Part shown: piece after piece, positions 1-5,740 of the stretch
Layout: each line of letters starts with the position of its first letter
Numbering within the stretch: position 1 is the stretch's first letter
From: Candidatus Krumholzibacteriota bacterium
GTDB taxonomy: Bacteria > Krumholzibacteriota > Krumholzibacteriia > Krumholzibacteriales > Krumholzibacteriaceae
Length of the DNA: 14,155 nucleotides
Assembly: GCA_030672805.1 (NCBI GenBank)
Contig: DAOVFR010000030.1
Location: 1 to 14,155, forward strand
Direction of reading: 5' to 3'
Program-made: the position numbers and the translations under genes
The notes under the pieces: model-generated
What the model was told of the DNA's origin: nothing
Databases searched by the model: none
What the model saw: only the letters and a program-made list of their open reading frames with translations

Positions 1-995
1 AGGAATTGGATGGTCGTTTTCAGGTGGGTGACATGGTCAGTCGCAGCTCATCCATGCATAAGATTTTCAGCATTCTGCCCCAGGTGGCGGGAAGCGACAG
101 TACAGTATTGATTCAGGGAGAAACTGGGACAGGAAAGGAACTTCTGGCCCGTGCCATCCATGAGTTAAGTCCCCGTCGGAAAAAACCATTTGTCGTGATA
201 AATTGCGGTGCCCTGCCGGAAACCCTGTTGGAATCGGAGCTATTCGGATATAAAGCCGGGGCTTTCACCAATGCGATCAAAGATAAGCCGGGGCGCTTTT
301 CTCTTGCCAAAGGTGGAAGCATTTTTTTGGATGAAATAGGGGATGTCAGCGCTGCCTTCCAGGTGCGGCTTCTGCGAGTATTGCAGGAACGGACCTATCA
401 GCCGCTTGGGGCTACGCATGATGTCAAGGCGGATGTACGCGTCATTGCCGCCGCAAATAGAGATCTCTCGAAGATGGTGAAAAACGGAACTTTCCGGCAA
501 GATCTTTTTTACCGCATAAACATAGTGCGCCTGGAGCTTCCCCCATTGTGCAACCGCAAGGAAGATATCCCGCTGCTTGTTGAGCACTTTATCAAACGAT
601 TCAATCTATTACGCCGAAAAAATATCACGGGTATCAGCCAGGAGGTCCTTGCTTTGCTCATGTCGCACAATTACCCTGGCAATATTCGGGAATTGGAGAA
701 CATCATCGAGCATGCGTTCGTGATTTGCACTGGCGGACAGATCGAAACGTATTGTCTGCCGGACACCCTTATGGGCCAGGTTCCCCGTCCGGCCACACAC
801 GGCACGATTGACGCCACTCTGAAATCAGTGGAAGCCCAGGCGATACTGGATGCACTCAAACGCAATAATTACAACCGCCTGGCAACAGCCCGCGAACTCG
901 GCATGCATAAGAGCACTCTATTCAGAAAAATAAAAACCCTCGGCATTGATACCCCCAAAATCGATGGTCGCACCAAACAAAAGAAAGCTCAATAG
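1..995 (+). CDS. Sigma-54-dependent transcriptional activator (AAA+ and Fis-type HTH), 5' end outside window
   Basis: This is an enhancer-binding protein that uses ATP hydrolysis to open sigma-54 RNA polymerase complexes. The frame is open to the left edge, so the N-terminal sensory part (often PAS, GAF or receiver) is not visible. Counting from the TTG at position 6, Walker A GETGTGKE is at residues 38-45, the sigma-54 contact loop at 85-90 reads GAFTNA instead of the usual GAFTGA, and Walker B IFLDEIGD is at about 106-113. FYRINIV and a YPGNIRELEN segment follow, and a Fis-like helix-turn-helix lies near the C-terminus (ATARELGMHKSTLFRKIK). The gene ends just before a sigma-54 promoter that serves the ORP-like operon, so it is probably that operon's dedicated activator. 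In Desulfovibrio vulgaris the ORP operons are controlled by sigma-54 and a cognate regulator. The class is certain; the target is inferred. Confidence 0.95.
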   Translation, partial: ELDGRFQVGDMVSRSSSMHKIFSILPQVAGSDSTVLIQGETGTGKELLARAIHELSPRRKKPFVVINCGALPETLLESELFGYKAGAFTNAIKDKPGRFSLAKGGSIFLDEIGDVSAAFQVRLLRVLQERTYQPLGATHDVKADVRVIAAANRDLSKMVKNGTFRQDLFYRINIVRLELPPLCNRKEDIPLLVEHFIKRFNLLRRKNITGISQEVLALLMSHNYPGNIRELENIIEHAFVICTGGQIETYCLPDTLMGQVPRPATHGTIDATLKSVEAQAILDALKRNNYNRLATARELGMHKSTLFRKIKTLGIDTPKIDGRTKQKKAQ

Positions 996-1034
996 AGTCG
1001 CAGATACGCGACCATCGTGAGCCCAAGGGTCGCG
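962..1034. promoter_or_regulatory. Inverted GGTCGC repeats, candidate upstream activator sites
   Basis: CGATGGTCGC (962-971, in the end of the regulator gene) is a perfect 10-bp inverted match to GCGACCATCG (1008-1017). GGTCGCG recurs at 1028-1034, forming a second inverted pair with CGCGACC at 1007-1013. The group lies roughly 135-205 bp upstream of the predicted sigma-54 start, the distance range where enhancer-binding proteins usually bind. Binding is an inference from repeat and position only. The 1007-1034 pair could instead belong to a transcript-end structure. Confidence 0.35.
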
Positions 1035-1041
1035 ATCGCGC

Positions 1042-1060
1042 AACCCAATGCTTGGGTTTT
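1042..1060 (+). terminator. Terminator-like hairpin after the regulator gene
   Basis: AACCCAA (1042-1048), a 3-nt loop, then TTGGGTT (1052-1058) form a 7-bp stem that runs into four T residues (1057-1060), followed by CTCC. It lies 46 nt after the regulator stop codon and before the sigma-54 promoter. It would separate the regulator transcript from the operon. The T-tract is short, so efficiency is uncertain. Confidence 0.5.
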
Positions 1061-1142
1061 CTCCTATAATATTCAATCCTTATTTCTGGTAACTCCTTGA
1101 AATTACACTAGTTTTCCATATTGCTGAGGGTGGGTTTCAATG

Positions 1143-1158
1143 TGGCATACAAAATGCA
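1143..1158 (+). promoter_or_regulatory. Sigma-54 (-24/-12) promoter of the ORP-like operon
   Basis: The sequence TGGCATACAAAATGCA matches the consensus TGGCAC-N5-TTGCA. It has GG at 1144-1145, GC at 1156-1157, and exactly the required 10 bp between them. The predicted transcription start is at about 1168-1169. This places the upstream TTG (1121) and ATG (1154) outside the transcript and supports the GTG at 1187 as the first start codon of the next gene. Confidence 0.78.
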
Positions 1159-1186
1159 ACTGCTTCCGATGAGGGAAGTAAGGAAA

Positions 1187-1558
1187 GTGAAAGTAGCCCT
1201 GACCGTTTGGAAAAACCGAATTTCCCCGGTATTCGATTCCGCGGGCTTATTGCTTGTCGCTGAAATTGAGAAAGGATCGGTGGTCAGCAGGTACTATGAG
1301 CCTCTGAACGCCGAACTGCCTTTTTCACGCGTCTCGAAGCTGTCGAAGCTGGGAGTAGAAATCCTGATATGCGGGGCTATTTCCCAGTTCTTCGCAAGCA
1401 TAATCGGGGCTCGCGGCATCAGGGTTATCCCGTTTATTGCCGGCGACGTGAACCAGGTACTCGATGCATATCTGAAGGGTTCGCTGCTCATGCCCTCTTT
1501 CCAAATGCCGGGATGCGGGATGAGGCGCCGGAAACGCTTTCGAGGTGGGCGCGGCTGA
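1187..1558 (+). CDS. NifX/NafY-type dinitrogenase Mo-Fe cofactor family protein (ORP-like), first copy
   Basis: This is a 123-residue protein of the dinitrogenase iron-molybdenum cofactor biosynthesis family, small carriers or chaperones for metal clusters that include the Mo-Cu orange protein of Desulfovibrio. The beginning (VKVALTVWKNRISPVFDSAG) is typical, as is the ICGAISQFFASIIGARGI segment in the middle. The C-terminus carries PGCGM and then a basic tail rich in Arg and Gly (RRRKRFRGGRG). The frame is open from a TTG at 1121, but a GTG at 1187 is chosen because AGGGAAG lies 8 nt before it, the family match begins there, and the sigma-54 transcript should start at about 1168. It is the first gene of the operon. 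No nif structural genes are visible, so a role in nitrogenase maturation is not supported. The metal bound cannot be read from the sequence. Confidence 0.85.
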   Translation: MKVALTVWKNRISPVFDSAGLLLVAEIEKGSVVSRYYEPLNAELPFSRVSKLSKLGVEILICGAISQFFASIIGARGIRVIPFIAGDVNQVLDAYLKGSLLMPSFQMPGCGMRRRKRFRGGRG

Positions 1559-1601
1559 AAGAGAAAAATGTAGCGTCATTATTCAAAGAAAGGAGAATCT
1601 C

Positions 1602-1910
1602 ATGCCAGGTGGAGATGGAACCGGTCCCGGTGGGATGGGACCCATGACAGGGCGAGCCGCGGGTTATTGCGCCGGATACCCGGTGCCAGGTTACATGAAT
1701 CCGGTTCCAGGCAGGGGCTTTTTACCTGGAGCGGGATATGGAAGCTCCGTACCGTATGTTGGAACACCGGCTTTCAACAGTTACGGAGTGGGATATGTCC
1801 CTGTTTGGGGTAGTGGATTTGGAGGCTGGCCCCGGCGTGGCCGTGGATTTGGTTTTGGCCGCGGTCGAGGTTTCGGTTTTGGCCGCGGTCGAGGCCGCTG
1901 GGGCAGGTGA
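1602..1910 (+). CDS. DUF5320 family Gly-rich small protein, copy 1 (no coiled-coil tail)
   Basis: A 102-residue protein with the DUF5320 N-terminal signature (GDGTGPGGMGPMTGRAAG, then YCAGYPVPG). This family commonly sits beside NifX-type proteins and MinD-like ATPases in anaerobes, and its function is unknown. AAGGAG 6 nt upstream supports the ATG. The second half is low complexity: Gly/Tyr/Pro-rich, then a repeated GFGRGRGF unit and an ending in GRWGR. Unlike copy 2, it has no coiled-coil tail before its TGA. The frame stays open after that TGA through to the ATG of copy 2, and it would encode a charged stretch (KAEEEDQQAKREQQTQ). This may be the remains of a tail. The first 30 residues equal those of copy 2. 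Confidence 0.85.
   Translation: MPGGDGTGPGGMGPMTGRAAGYCAGYPVPGYMNPVPGRGFLPGAGYGSSVPYVGTPAFNSYGVGYVPVWGSGFGGWPRRGRGFGFGRGRGFGFGRGRGRWGR
1851..1894 (+). repeat. 24-nt period tandem repeat inside DUF5320 copy 1
   Basis: GGTTTTGGCCGCGGTCGAGG occurs at 1851-1870 and again, identical, at 1875-1894. It encodes the repeated GFGRGRG units of the tail. Confidence 0.9.
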
Positions 1911-1997
1911 TGTGTATCTATAAAGGCTGAAGAAGAAGATCAGCAAGCCAAAAGGGAACAGCAAACACAATCAGGTTATTTACACAGGAGGTGTATC

Positions 1998-2378
1998 ATG
2001 CCAGGTGGAGATGGAACCGGTCCCGGTGGAATGGGACCCATGACAGGAAGAGCCGCGGGTTATTGCGCCGGATACCCGGTGCCGGGATTCGCCAATCCGA
2101 TCCCGGGACGTGGATACCGTTTTGGTTTCGGTCGTGGTATGGGCTTCGGTTTCCGGGGAGGCCGCGGCGGACGCTGGGCCATGCCCTATAACGGATACGG
2201 CATGCCGTACGAGGCGCCCTATGGCGCGGCACCCTATGGCGCAGCACCCTATGGCGCGGCGCCGACCGGGCAACAGGAGATCGAGGCGCTTCAGGGCCAA
2301 GCGGAGTATTTCGAAAACGCCCTTGCCGAAATCAAAAATCGGATTGCCGAACTGGAAACCGAAGCACCAAAAGAATAA
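1998..2378 (+). CDS. DUF5320 family protein, copy 2, with coiled-coil tail
   Basis: A 126-residue paralogue of the preceding gene. The ATG has a strong AGGAGGT site 5 nt upstream. The order is the conserved DUF5320 head (residues 1-30), a Gly/Arg/Phe-rich segment (GFGRGMGFGFRGGRGGRW), a Tyr/Pro/Ala stretch with three PYGAA repeats, and a C-terminal amphipathic helix (QQEIEALQGQAEYFENALAE, then IKNRIAELE) with heptad-like spacing that predicts a coiled coil. A very similar helix ends the second NifX-type protein of the operon at 4962, which suggests the two proteins could pair. The family's molecular role is not known. Location and company point to the ORP-like complex. Confidence 0.87.
   Translation: MPGGDGTGPGGMGPMTGRAAGYCAGYPVPGFANPIPGRGYRFGFGRGMGFGFRGGRGGRWAMPYNGYGMPYEAPYGAAPYGAAPYGAAPTGQQEIEALQGQAEYFENALAEIKNRIAELETEAPKE
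2220..2264 (+). repeat. Three 15-nt tandem repeats encoding YGAAP
   Basis: TATGGCGCGGCACCC (2220-2234), TATGGCGCAGCACCC (2235-2249) and TATGGCGCGGCGCCG (2250-2264) are in frame in DUF5320 copy 2. Such a repeat can expand or contract by slippage, giving a flexible spacer of variable length between the head and the coiled coil. Confidence 0.9.
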
Positions 2379-2407
2379 TTGACACGTATAAGTGGAGGTT
2401 CGACAAT
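2379..2407 (+). promoter_or_regulatory. Possible sigma-70 promoter before the fused ATPase gene
   Basis: A perfect TTGACA at 2379-2384 is followed after 17 bp by GACAAT (2402-2407), which is 4 of 6 for a -10 box. It lies in the widest gap inside the operon, 134 bp before the ATPase start. If active, it would give the downstream genes expression independent of sigma-54. The evidence is sequence match only. Confidence 0.33.
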
Positions 2408-2419
2408 ACCAAAGGATAG

Positions 2420-2439
2420 GCCACCGAATGTTGGGTGGC
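2420..2439 (+). other. Intergenic hairpin, possible attenuating or stabilising structure
   Basis: GCCACC (2420-2425) and GGTGGC (2434-2439) pair around an 8-nt loop and are followed by TTATTCTT. The T-tract is interrupted, so this is a weak terminator at best. It could reduce read-through between the small DUF5320 genes and the large ATPase gene or protect an mRNA end. Confidence 0.33.
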
Positions 2440-2512
2440 TTATTCTTAACAGGCGGAAAATGCCCTTTGTACTCCGAAAGAAGACTGTCAATCGATATCA
2501 GGAGGCTGTTTC

Positions 2513-4330
2513 ATGAATATCGCAATCGCCAGCGGCAAGGGCGGAACGGGCAAAACGACGTTCGCAGTCAATTTGGCCTATGCGCTGGCTGACCGTGGAG
2601 ATACGGTCCGGCTCCTTGACTGTGATGTTGAGGAACCGAATGATCATCTGTTCGTTCAACCGGAATTCACGGAAAGAAAGCCCGTTGAGGTCATGAAACC
2701 CGTATGGGACGAAACATTATGCACGGGCTGCGGCAAGTGCGCCGAGGCGTGTAATTACAACGCCATCGCGGTGGTAAAAGACAAGGTTTTGATTTTCAAC
2801 GAACTCTGTCATTCGTGCGGGGTTTGCTCCTATATCTGTCCGGTAAAGGCGCTTTCTGAAAAACCGATCGAGATAGGACGCGTTGAAGTTGCCCCTCGCA
2901 ATCAGCCGTTCTTTTTCGCGCACGGGATTTTGAATATCGCTGAAGCGCTGGCGCCCGTCGTTATTCAAAGCGTGAAAAAGCATATCGACCCGGGAGCCAT
3001 CAATATCATCGATGCTTCCCCGGGCACTTCGTGCCCGGTGGTCGAGACTGTTACTGATTCAGACGTGGCTGTTCTTGTAACGGAACCCACTCCTTTCGGT
3101 CTTAACGATCTGAAACTGGCGGTGGGGCTTACACTAACAAAGAAGGTGCCAACCTGTATCGTGATCAACCGTTCGGACGAAAAAGACAATATCATCGCGG
3201 AATATGCCGAACGTGTGGGAGTTCCAATTGTCGGCAGAATTCCGTACAAACGCGAATACGCAGAGGCATATTCCAGCGGAAAAATACTGACGCACATCTT
3301 CGAGGGATTCAGGGAAAATCTACTCGGCATTTTTGACGGTATTACCCGTTTGGTCGGGACCGCGCCCCCCAAGCCACCCGAGGAAGAAGAATTTCTTGTA
3401 AAGACGGGACCGGTGGACTCTCTTTCCACTGGAACTGCTGAAAGCTACAAGGAAATCACTATTATCAGCGGGAAGGGAGGTTCGGGCAAAACCACGGTGG
3501 TCGCCTCATTGGCCATGCTCACCGACAACAAGGCGCTGGCTGATAATGATGTGGATGCCGCCGATCTGCACTTGCTGCTAGCGCCAACCATCAGGGAAGC
3601 ACATGATTTTTTCGGCGGACAAAAAGCGATAATTGACACGTCAAAGTGCACTGGTTGCGGTCTGTGCGCTGAATTATGCCATTTTAATGCGATTCGTTCC
3701 GACGGGCCGTTGAATGAGGGTGTGGCAACCTGCCAGATTGATGAGTTTGCATGCGAAGGGTGCGGTCTATGCAAATACGTGTGTGACTTTGACGCCATCA
3801 CCACCAAGCCCAATAAAGTTGGCAAATGGTATGTATCGAGCACGAACTATGGCCCCATGTCGCACGCCCGCCTGGGAATCGCGGAAGAAAATTCCGGACG
3901 GCTCGTAACCCAGGTGCGCAATGTTGCCGCGGGCCTCGCCAAAAAGTATAAAAAGGAATTCATTTGGGGTGACGGTCCCCCTGGAACCGGCTGCCCCGTA
4001 ATCGCTTCGATCAGTGGGGCGGATCGAGTTTTGATTGTCACCGAGCCTACCGTTTCAGGCGTTCACGATATGCAGCGCGTGCTCCACCTAACCGGCCATT
4101 TTGGCATTCCCACACTCATTATCATCAACAAGGCCGATCTTAATCCGGAGCAGGCCGAACGTATTGAAACCATTGCGTCGGATATGGGGTCTCGTGTAAT
4201 CGCCAGGATTCCCTTTGATCGTAATGTGAATGATGCGCTCATTGCCGGGAAAACAATAATTGAATACGGAAAAGGACCGGCCTTCGAGGCGATGGTTCAT
4301 CTTTGGAATCAATTGAAAAAAGAGATCTAA
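2513..4330 (+). CDS. Tandem-fused MinD/Mrp-type P-loop ATPase with two ferredoxin inserts (Orp3-Orp4-like)
   Basis: A 605-residue protein made of two homologous halves. Each half is a deviant-Walker ATPase of the MinD/ParA superfamily with a 2[4Fe-4S] ferredoxin domain inserted after the first strands. Half 1 has SGKGGTGKTT at 8-17, Cys 70/73/76/80 and 99/102/105/109, and DASPGTSCPV at 168-177. Half 2 has SGKGGSGKTT at 319-328, Cys 379/382/385/389 and 414/417/420/424, and GDGPPGTGCPV at 487-497. The join at about 281-314 is rich in Pro, Glu and Ser. Family members are usually two adjacent genes of about 290 residues each. In Desulfovibrio they belong to the ORP complex, which has been linked to cell division; related proteins serve Fe-S or cofactor loading. 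AGGAGG lies 7 nt before the ATG. No internal start codon is visible at the join. The fusion is observed; the reaction served is inferred. Confidence 0.93.
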   Translation: MNIAIASGKGGTGKTTFAVNLAYALADRGDTVRLLDCDVEEPNDHLFVQPEFTERKPVEVMKPVWDETLCTGCGKCAEACNYNAIAVVKDKVLIFNELCHSCGVCSYICPVKALSEKPIEIGRVEVAPRNQPFFFAHGILNIAEALAPVVIQSVKKHIDPGAINIIDASPGTSCPVVETVTDSDVAVLVTEPTPFGLNDLKLAVGLTLTKKVPTCIVINRSDEKDNIIAEYAERVGVPIVGRIPYKREYAEAYSSGKILTHIFEGFRENLLGIFDGITRLVGTAPPKPPEEEEFLVKTGPVDSLSTGTAESYKEITIISGKGGSGKTTVVASLAMLTDNKALADNDVDAADLHLLLAPTIREAHDFFGGQKAIIDTSKCTGCGLCAELCHFNAIRSDGPLNEGVATCQIDEFACEGCGLCKYVCDFDAITTKPNKVGKWYVSSTNYGPMSHARLGIAEENSGRLVTQVRNVAAGLAKKYKKEFIWGDGPPGTGCPVIASISGADRVLIVTEPTVSGVHDMQRVLHLTGHFGIPTLIIINKADLNPEQAERIETIASDMGSRVIARIPFDRNVNDALIAGKTIIEYGKGPAFEAMVHLWNQLKKEI

Positions 4331-4347
4331 CAAGGGAGGTAAGGAAA

Positions 4348-4962
4348 ATGAAGATCGCAGTGACATCCACAGGACCCACGCTTGAAGATCAGGTTGAGAT
4401 GCGTTTCGGACGTTGTGCCTGCTTTTTGATTATCGATCCGGACACCCTGGAGTTCGAAGCCATTCCCAACCCAAATACTGCAGTAGGAGGCGGCGCAGGC
4501 ATTCAGTCCGCGCAGCTCATGGCAAACAGAGATGTGTCGGCCGTACTGACCGGTAATTGCGGTCCAAACGCTTTTCAAACATTCGGCGCGGCCGGTATCC
4601 AGGTGATCACGGGAGTCAGCGGACAGGTACGACAGGCTGTTCAGCAGTACAAATCCGGCACGTTGGCCAGTGCTTCCTCCCCCAGTGTTCAAAGTCATTT
4701 CGGCATGGGAATGGGTGGAGGAATGGGCGGCGGTAAAGGAATGGGCGGCGGCATGGGCATGGGGCGTGGTATGAGCGGCGGTAAAGGAATGGGACGAGAC
4801 ATCGGAAATGCTCCGCCAGCAAATACGGCATCAAGTTCCTCGCAGAAAGGGACAGGCAAAGAGGAACAGGTAGCCGCTCTCAAGGAACAAGCCGAGACCT
4901 TGCAAAAACAGATGGAACAGATCATGGCCCAGATCAAGGAACTTGAAGGAAAAAAGGAGTGA
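4348..4962 (+). CDS. NifX/ORP-family protein with Gly/Met-rich linker and coiled-coil tail, second copy
   Basis: A 204-residue protein. Residues 1 to about 105 are a dinitrogenase Mo-Fe cofactor family domain: MKIAVTSTGP, RFGRCACFLIID, and the typical GNCGPNAFQTFGAAGI. Two Cys in RCACF and one in NCGPN are candidate metal ligands. Residues about 118-150 are a Gly/Met/Lys low-complexity linker. The last 35 residues form a predicted coiled coil (QVAALKEQAETLQKQMEQIM, then AQIKELEGKKE). An upstream in-frame start exists at 4303 inside the ATPase gene, but the ATG at 4348 has GGAGGT 7 nt before it and begins the family match, 17 nt after the ATPase stop. It is the best candidate here for the orange-protein-like cofactor carrier, though longer than the single-domain orange protein. 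Confidence 0.87.
   Translation: MKIAVTSTGPTLEDQVEMRFGRCACFLIIDPDTLEFEAIPNPNTAVGGGAGIQSAQLMANRDVSAVLTGNCGPNAFQTFGAAGIQVITGVSGQVRQAVQQYKSGTLASASSPSVQSHFGMGMGGGMGGGKGMGGGMGMGRGMSGGKGMGRDIGNAPPANTASSSSQKGTGKEEQVAALKEQAETLQKQMEQIMAQIKELEGKKE
4705..4797 (+). repeat. Gly/Met low-complexity repeat in the second NifX/ORP gene
   Basis: A stretch encoding GMG, GGG and GKGMG units. GCGGCGGTAAAGGAATGGG occurs at 4727-4745 and again, identical, at 4775-4793 (48-nt offset, in frame). It forms a flexible spacer between the metal-binding domain and the coiled coil. Confidence 0.85.
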
Positions 4963-5044
4963 AAACACCAACCATGAAAATCGGTTAAAACCTGCATACC
5001 TATTCAAGGCTTGAATGGCGAGCACTAATTGCATGGAGCGAACG

Positions 5045-5740
5045 ATGGAAAATGAAAGTCTGGACCAAAGGATAAGAAAAATACAGGGATCCCTTCCACC
5101 GCATGTTCTCCTGGTGGCTGCCGCCAAAACGCGCACCGCGGTCGAAGTGCAAACCGCTATAGCATCCGGGATCACCTCGATCGGCTACAACTATGTTCAA
5201 GAAGCCGGGGTGATGCGGCAATCATTGGAGGAATGGGAAAAACAGGAGGCGCCCCACAAGGTGCAGTGGCATCTTATCGGGCACCTGCAGCGGAACAAGG
5301 CAAAAAGAGCTGTGGAGTTGTTTGACATGATTGAAACCATTGACTCCATTCGGATCGCCGAAACCGTAAACCGCCAATGTGCAGATATTGGCAAAGTCAT
5401 GCCGGTACTTATTGAAATCAACAGCGGTCAGGAATCCAACAAATCCGGGGTGCCGCCCGATGAAGTGATATCCCTTGCCAGGCAAATTGCGGAATTACCG
5501 CATATTAAAATCCAGGGACTCATGACGATGGGTCCGCGCTTCGGCGATCCCGAAGAGGCAAGGCCTTATTTTCGCATGACCAAAAAGTTATTCGACCAAC
5601 TGGCGGCGGAAAACATGCAACATATCGAAATGATACATCTCTCCATGGGGATGAGCAACAGCTACAGACAGGCCATCGAGGAAGGCGCAAATATTGTACG
5701 AATCGGCACAAAGTTGTTCGGAGCCCGGAATGAATTGTGA
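5045..5740 (+). CDS. YggS/PROSC-family pyridoxal-phosphate protein
   Basis: A 231-residue alanine-racemase-fold protein of the YggS family. Family members bind PLP and maintain its homeostasis, and they usually have no known enzymatic turnover. The PLP lysine is expected at K28 in LLVAAAKTRT. Other family marks are WHLIGHLQRNKAKRAVELFD, IDS, INSGQESNKSGV, GLMTMGPRF, the phosphate-side LSMGMSNSY, and IVRIGTKLFG. The usual GENRVQE segment reads GYNYVQEA here, so the conserved Glu is Tyr. Starts at TTG 5015 and ATG 5033 are in frame; ATG 5045 is preferred because GGAG lies 6 nt upstream and the length fits the family. It follows the NifX/ORP gene by 82 nt and abuts the ferredoxin-like gene, so it is probably co-transcribed. 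PLP supply for a cofactor pathway is a guess. Confidence 0.88.
   Translation: MENESLDQRIRKIQGSLPPHVLLVAAAKTRTAVEVQTAIASGITSIGYNYVQEAGVMRQSLEEWEKQEAPHKVQWHLIGHLQRNKAKRAVELFDMIETIDSIRIAETVNRQCADIGKVMPVLIEINSGQESNKSGVPPDEVISLARQIAELPHIKIQGLMTMGPRFGDPEEARPYFRMTKKLFDQLAAENMQHIEMIHLSMGMSNSYRQAIEEGANIVRIGTKLFGARNEL

Larger units (their letters stand above)
1602..2087 (+). repeat. Duplicated 5' gene segment (1602-1691 and 1998-2087)
   Basis: The first 90 nt of the two DUF5320 genes differ at only five positions by direct alignment at an offset of 396 nt. All five differences are synonymous, so the first 30 residues are identical. After that point the two genes diverge strongly in sequence and composition. 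Confidence 0.92.

Noticed and set aside
1065..1070. TATAAT resembling a sigma-70 -10 box upstream of the first NifX-type gene
   Set aside because: No recognisable -35 box at 16-18 bp upstream; that position is occupied by the terminator hairpin stem.
1071..1083. Possible IHF site (ATTCAA-N4-T) between the repeats and the sigma-54 promoter
   Set aside because: Two or more mismatches to the IHF consensus, so too weak to list, although IHF would fit the architecture.
1908..1940. Selenocysteine at the TGA of DUF5320 copy 1
   Set aside because: No convincing SECIS-like stem-loop directly after the TGA, and the family does not carry Sec at this place as far as I know.
2220..2264. Short direct repeats considered as a CRISPR or attachment site
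   Set aside because: They are contiguous 15-nt units in frame within a gene with no spacers, so they are protein repeats.
1187..4962. Nitrogenase (nif) accessory cluster
   Set aside because: NifX-type domains are present, but no nifH, D, K, E, N or B-type gene is seen; the MinD/DUF5320 partners fit an ORP-like locus better.
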